From: Victivallales bacterium
GTDB lineage: Bacteria; Verrucomicrobiota; Lentisphaeria; Oligosphaerales; Oligosphaeraceae
Assembly (NCBI GenBank): GCA_017431185.1
Contig: JAFRLP010000402.1
Span: 1 to 6,280, forward strand
Length of the DNA: 6,280 nt
Direction: 5' to 3'
Positions 1 to 6,280 of this stretch are shown here, piece by piece. A program made the translations under genes and the position numbers. Below the pieces are notes generated by a model. That model saw nothing but the letters and a program-made list of their open reading frames with translations, had not been told where the DNA came from and did not search any database. Numbering within the stretch: position 1 is the first letter of the stretch; each line of letters starts with the position of its first letter.

Positions 1-91
1 AATAGGAGATGTTGTTTGACTCCAGCGGTTGCCCGTCCGCAGGGAATTCCAGAAGAATGCCGATTTGATTTGAGTCTTTGACGTTTTTCAT
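1..91 (-). CDS. 5' end of a probable downstream gene, unrecognised, cut by the left edge
   Basis: Below the srfB-like stop codon the minus strand stays open to the edge of the window. An ATG at 91-89 would begin a protein starting MKNVKDSNQIGILLEFPADG, of which 30 residues are visible. There is no signal peptide and no motif I recognise. No clear Shine-Dalgarno sequence precedes this ATG. A TTG at 139, directly after the srfB-like TGA, is an in-frame alternative that would add 16 residues (LTETPLRRNRIQFAPA), also without a good ribosome-binding site. The reading frame is the same as that of the srfB-like gene, so the stretch could also be a 3' extension separated by a single stop codon. It is on the same strand and close behind, so it probably belongs to the same operon. 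That it is coding at all is an inference from an open frame of about 46 codons and protein-like composition. Confidence 0.45.
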   Translation of the reverse strand, partial: MKNVKDSNQIGILLEFPADGQPLESNNISY

Positions 92-139
92 GGCCGGAGC
101 AAATTGGATTCGGTTTCGGCGGAGAGGCGTCTCTGTCAA

Positions 140-3100
140 TCAGACGATGACGATTCCCGAGTCCTGCCAGTTCATGCCATAGCCGCTCTTGCTGGCGGGA
201 TGCAGAATCATCTCGAACTTGTCTTTGAGGTCATTGGCGGAGCCTTCGTCCTGCCCATAAAGGTAAACATGCTGGACGCGCAGGGTTTCGCCGCCGAACT
301 CGTCCGTCCCGCGCTCGATGATGACGTTGTACTCCTGCTGTGGGGCAAAGTTCTGTTCGGGTTTGGCGCGGAACATGAAAACGGGTTCCGGATGGGAGCC
401 GGCTTTGGTTATGCGGTAGAAGACGGTGTTGGCCTGGATATGGCATCTGCCCTCATCCTCGTTTGGACGGAGGATTCTGCGGAGACTGCGCGGATTCGGG
501 GAGACGTCATTGCTGGTGTCGCCGATGGTACACCAGGTGTTGCGCTGGCTTTTGTCATCCAGGCTTGTGGTGCGGTTCTCGATTTGCCAGTTGGAGATGA
601 GATTGTTGGCCAGGGCAAAGTGGAGGGCGGCGCCGACGGCGGTGACGGTCTTGGCGTCCGAAATCGAATTGAGGTCATCGGACTCGTCAAAGCGCGGATA
701 CCAGCGCCCTGTGCGGTAATCCTTGGAGGGGACGATGCGGTCAAGGGGCAACGGGAAGATGTCCTTGACCAGGGCGGCGATTTCGGGGATTTCGCTGGGC
801 TTGCCGGAGAGCACGAGCACATCCACGTCGTACATGGCGGCATATTTGGCGCAGACGGCGAGGTTGGCCTGGAACAGTTCGTTGACAAAGTCCTTCACGT
901 CTTGGTCATGGAAATGCAGGATGGTGTTGACGGGAATGTCAACGTTTTTCAAGTCCAGAAGTATGGTCAGGAAGGTTGTCCAGTCTTCCGCCGTGACACC
1001 AGCGTCCTCGGGGGAGAAGGAGAAGGTGGAACTGCTGCAATTGTGCAGCTTGAGGAAATGGATTGCCATGGGGATGAGGATGCGCTGGACATGCAGGCTG
1101 CGCTCCATGCAGTACTTTGGGTCCATTTTGCCGTCCTTGAACACCTGGTCGATTTTACCGGCCAATTCGGCTCCGCCATGCTTTTTCAGCGTGGCCAGGA
1201 TGATTTTGTCGATGATGAGCCGCAGAAGGTGGTCTCCCGCGACGGCAAAGCCATCCTTGAACAGGAGGTTGATGCTGAGTTTGGTGCCGGAGTCGAGTTT
1301 CTCATTGCGGTATTCAATGATGGAGTAGTCGGTGGTGCCGCCGCCGATGTCCAGGTTCATGATGCGGACTGATGGAGGTTTTCCTCCATGGGATTTTCCC
1401 ATCAGGCTGACCCATCCCTGGGCGGAGCCGAATTGGGTGATTTCGGTGAACACGTAGGGCATTTGGGAGGCGATGGCCTCGTCTATCTCCATGACCAACC
1501 GGATGTCCTGCTGGTCGGCGGGGAAATTGGTCTTCTTGAAGATGTTGACCGCCTCCTCGCACCGTCTCCGATACATGTTGACTTCGCAGGGCAGCCAGCC
1601 GGAAGGATAGGTGATGACGATGTTCTTCAGCTGCTTGTAGCGGAAATTCGTGGAGGTGAGGTTGGCCTGTTCCCAGGCGCGTTCCAGGATGGCCAGCAGC
1701 ATCCAGGTCAAGGAGGATGCACGGGGATGGCGCGGCGTTTCGCTTGCCGATTGTGCGCTCAGGGAATTGGCTGGATTGTGGTCCAGGTCTTCCAGGATGT
1801 TGCCGTTCACTGGCATGTAGCGCAGGAGCTGGCAACGCAGAAATGGGACGGAGGTGGTGATTTCCTGTTTCTTCCAGGGCGGCGGAAGCATATTCCACCT
1901 GGTTTGGACGGCATTGCAGTCCAAATCCCAGTAGTATCGTTTGGGGGAACTTTGTATGAAGCGCGCCTCCGCCTGCTGGAATTGGTCGGCGCTTTGCATG
2001 GCGTCAAGCGCCTCGTCTCCCAGAAGGACAGGGGAGAGGCGGACAAACATCTGCGGGAAGCGCTGGATAACTTTGGAGACCTGCCATTTTTCCTCGTTCT
2101 CCTTTTTCACCGCCTTGCCGAGTTTGTCTATGGTCCCCAGAAAGCCATCCTTGGTTTTCTCCGTCGGATTGGCGGCGCCGGATTCCTGGCTGCGCAAGGA
2201 GCTGAGGATGCTCAACCCCTTCTCCATGATGCTTTTCTTGACAGGCTGGTATTGCCACTCCTCCAGCAGGAGGTCGGCGGCACGGGCATCCCCGAGCTGG
2301 TTGGTCTGGCCAGTCTCGAACAGCGGTGTCTGCAGGACGATGGTGGAGTTGATGATGCTGTCATCATTGGCGCGATGGTTGCGCAGGCGCTGTTTCCAGA
2401 TTGACGGCTTGAGATTGATGGGACTGCAGTTGTCGGAGAACTGGTCAACCTGGAAGGTTCCATTGGTGCCATGGCGGAGAAGGAGCGCGACCGTGCGGGA
2501 ATTGCCCAAGTCCAGAATCAGGTCAACGGGGATGGTTTCGCCGTTCTCCTCCTGCACGTAGATGGAGAGACTGAAATCGATGGGGACATAATCCTCCTGC
2601 GAGTCGTCTCCCAACGGAATCTCTATCGAGCAGCTGATGTTCTCCAGCTTTTCGTCTTTCTGCAGCTGCATATAGACGTTTGGCTCGGGATTGGCGCGCA
2701 GCCTGAGCCCGCGTTCCTGGTCCTCTTGGCTTATGGAGCAGTTGTTCTGGTTGGTATCCTCCTTGATGTTCATGATGATGCCGCGGGAGTTGTCACCGCG
2801 GTTGGTCTCGACGGCGAACCAGACCCCAAATAGTTCGAGTGACAGGCCGTCCACATCCTCAATGGTCCTGGAGCCGATGCGGTAACGGATAAAGCGGCCC
2901 TTGTTCTTGAGCGCGGGAGCCTTGAGTTCCTTCCACTCCGTGCCGTGGTTCTGCTGGCAGAGTTCCTGGATTCGCTTGGCGATGGAGCCCATTCGCCTGT
3001 CCATGGCCATGGCGCGTCTGATGTCGGTCTTCAGTTCCGCGTTGTTGGGGTCCCTTTTGGTGATTTGCAGGCACTTCTCCTTGACATCCGGGGCGCTGAA

Positions 3101-3196
3101 GTCCAGCGCCAGGGCCCGGAAGAAATAACGTGTGCCCGAGTCGGGGAAAAACTTGAGGGTCAGCGGGATGGACTGGTTGTGTTCGGTGTTTTCCAT
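140..3196 (-). CDS. srfB: SrfB-family protein, divergent actin/Hsp70-fold ATPase
   Basis: The protein has 1018 residues and resembles the virulence factor SrfB family of Salmonella and other bacteria, whose members are about this long. Seen in the sequence: an N-terminal region of about 225 residues outside the ATPase core; phosphate-1 motif LILDLGNSRT at 226-235; a charged linker around 335-372; an EIDEAIAS segment at 570-577 resembling the connect-1 region; phosphate-2 motif LDIGGGTTDY at 615-624; an adenosine-type loop VLVLSGKPSEIP at 794-805; then an RTGRWYPRF segment at 828-836 and DAKTVTAVGAALHFAL at 847-862, both typical of SrfB as I recall the family. About 155 residues follow as a C-terminal tail. 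There is no signal peptide or membrane helix, so it is probably cytosolic. The ATG at 3196 has a perfect Shine-Dalgarno sequence six bases upstream; the stop is TGA at 142-140. It follows the srfC-like gene by 12 bp and is probably translated with it. ATP binding is inferred from the motifs; the cellular role is unknown. Confidence 0.88.
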   Translation of the reverse strand: MENTEHNQSIPLTLKFFPDSGTRYFFRALALDFSAPDVKEKCLQITKRDPNNAELKTDIRRAMAMDRRMGSIAKRIQELCQQNHGTEWKELKAPALKNKGRFIRYRIGSRTIEDVDGLSLELFGVWFAVETNRGDNSRGIIMNIKEDTNQNNCSISQEDQERGLRLRANPEPNVYMQLQKDEKLENISCSIEIPLGDDSQEDYVPIDFSLSIYVQEENGETIPVDLILDLGNSRTVALLLRHGTNGTFQVDQFSDNCSPINLKPSIWKQRLRNHRANDDSIINSTIVLQTPLFETGQTNQLGDARAADLLLEEWQYQPVKKSIMEKGLSILSSLRSQESGAANPTEKTKDGFLGTIDKLGKAVKKENEEKWQVSKVIQRFPQMFVRLSPVLLGDEALDAMQSADQFQQAEARFIQSSPKRYYWDLDCNAVQTRWNMLPPPWKKQEITTSVPFLRCQLLRYMPVNGNILEDLDHNPANSLSAQSASETPRHPRASSLTWMLLAILERAWEQANLTSTNFRYKQLKNIVITYPSGWLPCEVNMYRRRCEEAVNIFKKTNFPADQQDIRLVMEIDEAIASQMPYVFTEITQFGSAQGWVSLMGKSHGGKPPSVRIMNLDIGGGTTDYSIIEYRNEKLDSGTKLSINLLFKDGFAVAGDHLLRLIIDKIILATLKKHGGAELAGKIDQVFKDGKMDPKYCMERSLHVQRILIPMAIHFLKLHNCSSSTFSFSPEDAGVTAEDWTTFLTILLDLKNVDIPVNTILHFHDQDVKDFVNELFQANLAVCAKYAAMYDVDVLVLSGKPSEIPEIAALVKDIFPLPLDRIVPSKDYRTGRWYPRFDESDDLNSISDAKTVTAVGAALHFALANNLISNWQIENRTTSLDDKSQRNTWCTIGDTSNDVSPNPRSLRRILRPNEDEGRCHIQANTVFYRITKAGSHPEPVFMFRAKPEQNFAPQQEYNVIIERGTDEFGGETLRVQHVYLYGQDEGSANDLKDKFEMILHPASKSGYGMNWQDSGIVIV

Positions 3197-3202
3197 ATCG
3201 AG

Positions 3203-3210
3203 ACCTCCTT
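3203..3210 (-). promoter_or_regulatory. Shine-Dalgarno sequence of srfB overlapping the srfC stop
   Basis: The minus strand reads AAGGAGGT followed by six bases (CTCGAT) and the ATG at 3196. This is the full eight-base complement of the 16S rRNA tail at a good distance. The TAA stop of the upstream gene occupies 3211-3209, so its last two bases are the first two of the Shine-Dalgarno sequence. A ribosome ending srfC therefore sits on the srfB initiation site, which would favour coupled and balanced synthesis of the two proteins. Confidence 0.9.
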
Positions 3211-5791
3211 ACGCGTTTTCCGCTTGAAATTGGGCAAAGAGCGCCGCGAGTTCGTCATCGCCTGGCTGCGGGGGGCGACCGAGCGGATTGCTGTTGTCCT
3301 TCAGTAGTTGCTCCAGACGATTGAGGAATGGCATGATGATGGTATGATAGGCGGGCAGGTTCTCCGGTTTGCCAGGCGCCCCTTCGTCCCTAGGGAAAAG
3401 CAGGGCCATGAGTTCCGGCCCTGCATTGGTGACCATCCGTTGGCATGAGCCATGGAAAAGGGTGTTGCAGATGGCCACCGCCAGGAATTTCCGGGTGGTG
3501 GAGGATATCACGCTTTGGTCGGGGGAGAGGTCGCCGAAGTGGCGGGTGAGGAATTCCGAGAGCTGCTGGAAGGTCTCGCCGCGCAGGGAGGCGTTCATCA
3601 GGATTCCCAACAGACCAGGCAGGTTGACAAAATGCCGGGAACTTGGCTGGTGGGCGACCTGGTATTCGTACCATAGCCCGACTTGGCGCTCCAGATAATG
3701 CCGACGTTCCTCGGGAAGCAGGTTTCTGGCGCGATTGGGTATCGGGTCCAGGTTTTCGGGGGGGAAAGTCATCAGGTGCTTGAGGTCATCGCCGATGGAG
3801 CCGACGACCTTGGTGAGCCGGGGTGTGTTGGAAGCCTCTTCGAGCGCCTTGTGGATGGAGTCGATGTTCTCTTGCAGCAGTTTTTGTTCGTCCTCCAGAG
3901 TGGAGTCCTTGGCGGGCGGCAGATGCAGTCCAACCAGTTCCAGCAATTGCCGGCAGTCCTTGTCCAGCTGTTTGCGGGACAGAGTGATGCGGCGCTCGGT
4001 TGAGATTTCCTTGGCGATGGTGCGGAAGAGGTAGTTCACGCCGCCATCGGCGTCATGGAAGACATGCTGGTAGTCCTCGTCTGAAAGTCCAGTTGCCTCC
4101 CGCAGCGTCTGGGAGGTGCTGAAGAGTGTCTGCGCATTTGCCAGCGCTTCGGGCTGGTCTGTCGGGAAGGCACATTCCGCGCTGAGTTTCGGATAGGTCG
4201 TGACGAAGAACCGCGCGTTGTCCTTCGTGGCAAAGGAGAGTTGCTGGATTTGGGTGGTGTAATTGGCCATGGTTTCGGCGCGTACCGCTCCATTGAACGC
4301 CTTGACCGCCTCCTCCGCGAAGAAAGTGAGGTCAAGATAGTATTTGAGAGGGGCGCGTTTGCCTGGCTGCCAGCCTGGGTCAAAGGCCTGCAGCCAGGTC
4401 TGGATGCCGTTGGCGAGCACACCGGTGTTCTTGGCGTATTCGCGGAATCGCTTGAGGATGATGAAGGAGTCTATTCCCAGACGCAGCGCGTGCATGAAGA
4501 TGAGGGAGAGGGTTTTGCCCTGCTTCAGCACTTGGGTGAACAGCCTGGTCTGGTTCTGGTTCTGGTCATCGACTTTGGTCTCCTCGTCCGCCTTGCTTCC
4601 CGTTTCGCGGTTGGGGACTCCAGGAAAATCGAGGAAATCGGCTTTTTCCAGGAAATGGAGGAAATCCATCCTGCCATTGGCCTCCAGGGCCTCGCGGCGG
4701 AGCGGAACCTGCAATTCGCCGATAAGGGCTTGCAGGAGACCGAAATGATGCAAGCCTTTCAGGGGGCTGTCGCCGGAGTCGCCGAAGGTGTCAAGGAGGA
4801 TGCCCGCGTCGGTCTTTTGGCAACACAGGTCGTTGATGGGCGGATTCGTCGCGTCAAGGCAGAATTCGTATGTGTTGATGTCCAGAAGAAGCTTGGTGAC
4901 TTTCAGGGATGCGTAGATGGGCCGGTCGCCCCACTCCTGCTTCAGGCGGTCGTGCATGTCCATCAGGTTGTCAAATAGGGTGTTGATGTACGGAGTGTTG
5001 TCCCAGAGCAGCTGTGCCATCAGCGATTTGGCGGTTTCGTAGTTGGAGCATAGTTCCTTCTGGCTGAATAGATTGGTGCGCAGTTGACGCCAGTTCCCCG
5101 CCAGGTTGCGGAAACGGCTCTGGGTGCGGGTCTCAATCTCAATGACGTCCGCCAAGTCCTGGAGCAGTTCGACGGCCTCGCGGCTGGGCAGGTGGGAGTT
5201 GGTCTGGAAGAGGGCATTCTCCTGTGCCTGGGCCTGTCGCAGTTCCCGTTCAAAGCTGGCCTGGTCAAAGACGCGGTGGACGGGGGTGACTTGCCCGCCG
5301 TCGGGATTGTAAGGCCGGCACTCCTCCAGATAGCCAATGGAGAGGGCCAGCAGTATTTCCGTGCGCGAGGCCAGTATGACCTGGACAGGGTGGCGGTGGT
5401 CCGCCACCTCGGAGTCGCCCTTCAGGATGTAGCGGGTGACCACGCCGGACCCGTCGCTGCCGCCATTGTAGGGATTGAAGATGACGGTTTGGGGGTACAG
5501 CAGGGAGTTGCCAGTGAAGCGCGCCGGCTCCTCGCCGCTCCAGGTGAGGGCGGAATGGCTGCCGTCCCCTGCGTCCTCCCCGTCGATTGCGTCGGAAATC
5601 ATGGTGGACTTGCCAGTCTGGGATGGTCCCCAGACCGCCAGGCAAGCCCGCTGTTTTTCGAGGTTTTCCCGTATGGCCTTGCTGCGCTTGTCCAGTCTGG
5701 ATACGGCATCCAGCCATTGGGCCAGATTGACCGAATATTTTCCTTCGCGCTTAACCCCAAAATTCCAGAACCAATCGATGAGTTCTCGCAT
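3209..5791 (-). CDS. srfC: SrfC-family large GTPase-like P-loop protein
   Basis: From the chosen ATG the protein has 860 residues and resembles SrfC (putative virulence factor, Virul_Fac family), the usual partner of SrfB. Motifs seen: Walker A/G1 GPSQTGKST at 55-63; an NPYNGG...GSGVVTRY segment at 106-121, similar to a conserved SrfC segment, in which T119 is a candidate G2/switch I threonine; and LDFPG at 387-391, a DxPG-type G3 motif as in dynamin-like GTPases. I could not identify a G4 N/TKxD motif. The C-terminal half is rich in charged and amphipathic helices, with a possible coiled coil near 632-674. There is no signal peptide or membrane segment. The ATG at 5791 was chosen because AGGAAGGA lies eight bases upstream. 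A longer reading from TTG at 5854 (881 residues) has its only purine-rich sequence directly touching the start. The gene lies 80 bp below the preceding gene and 12 bp above srfB. GTP rather than ATP as substrate is inferred; the role is unknown. Confidence 0.82.
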   Translation of the reverse strand: MRELIDWFWNFGVKREGKYSVNLAQWLDAVSRLDKRSKAIRENLEKQRACLAVWGPSQTGKSTMISDAIDGEDAGDGSHSALTWSGEEPARFTGNSLLYPQTVIFNPYNGGSDGSGVVTRYILKGDSEVADHRHPVQVILASRTEILLALSIGYLEECRPYNPDGGQVTPVHRVFDQASFERELRQAQAQENALFQTNSHLPSREAVELLQDLADVIEIETRTQSRFRNLAGNWRQLRTNLFSQKELCSNYETAKSLMAQLLWDNTPYINTLFDNLMDMHDRLKQEWGDRPIYASLKVTKLLLDINTYEFCLDATNPPINDLCCQKTDAGILLDTFGDSGDSPLKGLHHFGLLQALIGELQVPLRREALEANGRMDFLHFLEKADFLDFPGVPNRETGSKADEETKVDDQNQNQTRLFTQVLKQGKTLSLIFMHALRLGIDSFIILKRFREYAKNTGVLANGIQTWLQAFDPGWQPGKRAPLKYYLDLTFFAEEAVKAFNGAVRAETMANYTTQIQQLSFATKDNARFFVTTYPKLSAECAFPTDQPEALANAQTLFSTSQTLREATGLSDEDYQHVFHDADGGVNYLFRTIAKEISTERRITLSRKQLDKDCRQLLELVGLHLPPAKDSTLEDEQKLLQENIDSIHKALEEASNTPRLTKVVGSIGDDLKHLMTFPPENLDPIPNRARNLLPEERRHYLERQVGLWYEYQVAHQPSSRHFVNLPGLLGILMNASLRGETFQQLSEFLTRHFGDLSPDQSVISSTTRKFLAVAICNTLFHGSCQRMVTNAGPELMALLFPRDEGAPGKPENLPAYHTIIMPFLNRLEQLLKDNSNPLGRPPQPGDDELAALFAQFQAENA
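4546..4567. repeat. Short tandem hexamer tract inside srfC
   Basis: The plus strand carries TGGTC followed by two copies of TGGTTC and another TGGTC. On the coding strand this gives a Gln-Asn-Gln-Asn-Gln run at about residues 410-414 of the SrfC-like protein. It sits about 20 residues after the LDFPG motif, in an acidic, polar segment that is probably a flexible loop. A six-base unit changes length without breaking the reading frame. Confidence 0.55.
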
Positions 5792-5799
5792 GATGCCAT

Positions 5800-5807
5800 T
5801 CCTTCCT
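5800..5807 (-). promoter_or_regulatory. Ribosome-binding site that sets the srfC start
   Basis: The minus strand has AGGAAGGA, then eight bases, then the ATG at 5791. It lies in the 80-bp gap (5792-5871) between the upstream gene and srfC. I see no convincing -35/-10 promoter or terminator hairpin in that gap, so the genes are probably on one transcript. This site is the main reason for preferring the ATG over the in-frame TTG at 5854. Confidence 0.75.
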
Positions 5808-5871
5808 GTGGCAATTGCCTCTGTGGTTTTGTTCAATGAGAGGAGGTTGAGCAATCCTCGAATGGGATGGT

Positions 5872-6280
5872 TCAGCCCATGCCCTGCTCGCGTAGTTTTT
5901 CCCGAAGGATGACCTGGAAGTAGGCGAGGTCCTCGGGAGTGGGCTTGGCATTCGGGTCATCCATGTCGAAGTCCAGCCCATTGCGGGTGAGCAGCCATTC
6001 GCCCTTGAGACCCGACGCAAAGGTGACGGAGCCGTTCAGTTCGCAGCCGGGGCGTGTGATTTTGCTGACCTCGACCTGTGTGCGCCCGTCATGCGCCTTC
6101 TGCATGACCTCCTGGGCGCGTTTCTGCACGAGCTGCTGGACCTGGACCTGGAAGGCCTCCTGGTCTTCCTGGGATGGCTGGTAGGTTTCGTCGCCTGAAT
6201 CACTGGCAATGGAGAGACGGCCAAAGCGGTCGAAGAACCATTTGCCCGTGGTGCCGTCGGAGAAGGTGACTCCGCCGCTG
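5872..6280 (-). CDS. 3' end of an unrecognised protein with a duplicated module, cut by the right edge
   Basis: The frame is open from the right edge to a TGA at 5874-5872 and gives the last 135 residues, ending EKLREQGMG. No start is needed inside the window; a GTG at 6129 and an ATG at 6105 are only internal codons. I do not recognise the family. The visible part holds two related modules, at residues 1-45 and 82-123, each with the pattern GxVTFxxGxxGxW, an R-x-G turn, and then an acidic stretch ending in EDxxxxFQV. Between them lie a Gln-rich helical segment (FQVQVQQLVQKRAQEVMQKA) and a link of about 20 residues. No signal peptide or membrane segment is visible, though the N-terminus is missing. 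Its place just before srfC suggests a functional partner. It could fill the position of SrfA in the Salmonella set, but I see no sequence evidence for that homology. Confidence 0.8.
   Translation of the reverse strand, partial: SGGVTFSDGTTGKWFFDRFGRLSIASDSGDETYQPSQEDQEAFQVQVQQLVQKRAQEVMQKAHDGRTQVEVSKITRPGCELNGSVTFASGLKGEWLLTRNGLDFDMDDPNAKPTPEDLAYFQVILREKLREQGMG
5911..6279 (-). repeat. Protein-level tandem duplication, period about 80 residues
   Basis: Unit one lies at 6279-6145 and unit two at 6036-5911 on the minus strand. Matching positions, in residues of the visible fragment, are G2/G83, V4/V85, T5/T86, F6/F87, G9/G90, G12/G93, W14/W95, R18/R99, G20/G101 and, with a two- to three-residue shift, E38-D39/E116-D117 and F43-Q44-V45/F121-Q122-V123. 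The DNA copies are diverged, so this is an old duplication. Unit one touches the window edge, so more copies may lie outside. Confidence 0.72.

Noticed and set aside
140..142. TGA read as an amino acid (alternative genetic code) at the end of srfB
   Set aside because: Tryptophan is coded by TGG where checked, the upstream gene also ends at TGA just before a good downstream ribosome-binding site, and the SrfB-like protein is already of full length.
104..1372. Long plus-strand open frame of 422 codons opposite the 3' part of srfB
   Set aside because: It lies fully antisense to a gene with clear ATPase motifs, and its product has the Gly/Val/Ala/Asp-rich composition usual for mirror frames in GC-rich genes. 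No start signal or recognisable domain.
1388..2404. Plus-strand open frame of 338 codons opposite the middle of srfB
   Set aside because: Antisense shadow of the same gene, with no motif and no ribosome-binding site that I could see.
4241..4978. Plus-strand open frame of 245 codons opposite srfC
   Set aside because: Antisense to a region that includes the LDFPG motif of the SrfC-like protein; no independent support.
5792..5854. TTG start at 5854 adding 21 residues to the SrfC-like protein
   Set aside because: The only purine-rich sequence (CGAGGA) touches the TTG with no spacing, whereas the ATG at 5791 has AGGAAGGA eight bases upstream.
5843..5859. Small inverted repeat (GAGG...CCTC) in the gap before srfC, as a possible terminator or operator
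   Set aside because: The stem is only four pairs with no following T-run, well within chance.

Overview
The window is a minus-strand stretch of bacterial chromosome, moderately GC-rich by eye. It carries two complete large genes, one gene cut by the right edge and one probable gene cut by the left edge. Transcription runs from high to low coordinates. Ribosome-binding sites are strong (AGGAAGGA and a perfect AAGGAGGT), which fits a Shine-Dalgarno-using, Gram-negative-type bacterium. The phylum cannot be fixed from this sequence. There are no mobile elements, RNA genes, CRISPR arrays or convincing terminators, and no stretch over 300 bases lacks a gene.

Reading in the direction of transcription: (1) 6280-5872, the C-terminal 135 residues of an unrecognised protein that contains a duplicated module of about 80 residues. 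(2) 5791-3209, an SrfC-type (Virul_Fac family) large P-loop protein with GTPase-like motifs. (3) 3196-140, an SrfB-type protein, a divergent member of the actin/Hsp70 ATPase superfamily. (4) from about 91 leftward, the probable start of another gene, open to the edge. Gaps are 80 bp, 12 bp and about 48 bp, all on the same strand, so this looks like one operon. The stop codon of the srfC-like gene lies inside the Shine-Dalgarno sequence of the srfB-like gene, which suggests translational coupling.

The SrfB/SrfC pair is named after the Salmonella srfABC genes (SsrB-regulated factors), where it has been called a virulence factor; its biochemical role is poorly established. The sequence itself shows a dynamin-like or GTPase-like NTPase and an actin/Hsp70-like ATPase that are made together, without signal peptides or membrane segments. 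The likely picture is a cytosolic two-NTPase machine with accessory proteins coded on either side. A role in defence, secretion or toxicity cannot be decided from this window, and no secretion apparatus is seen here.
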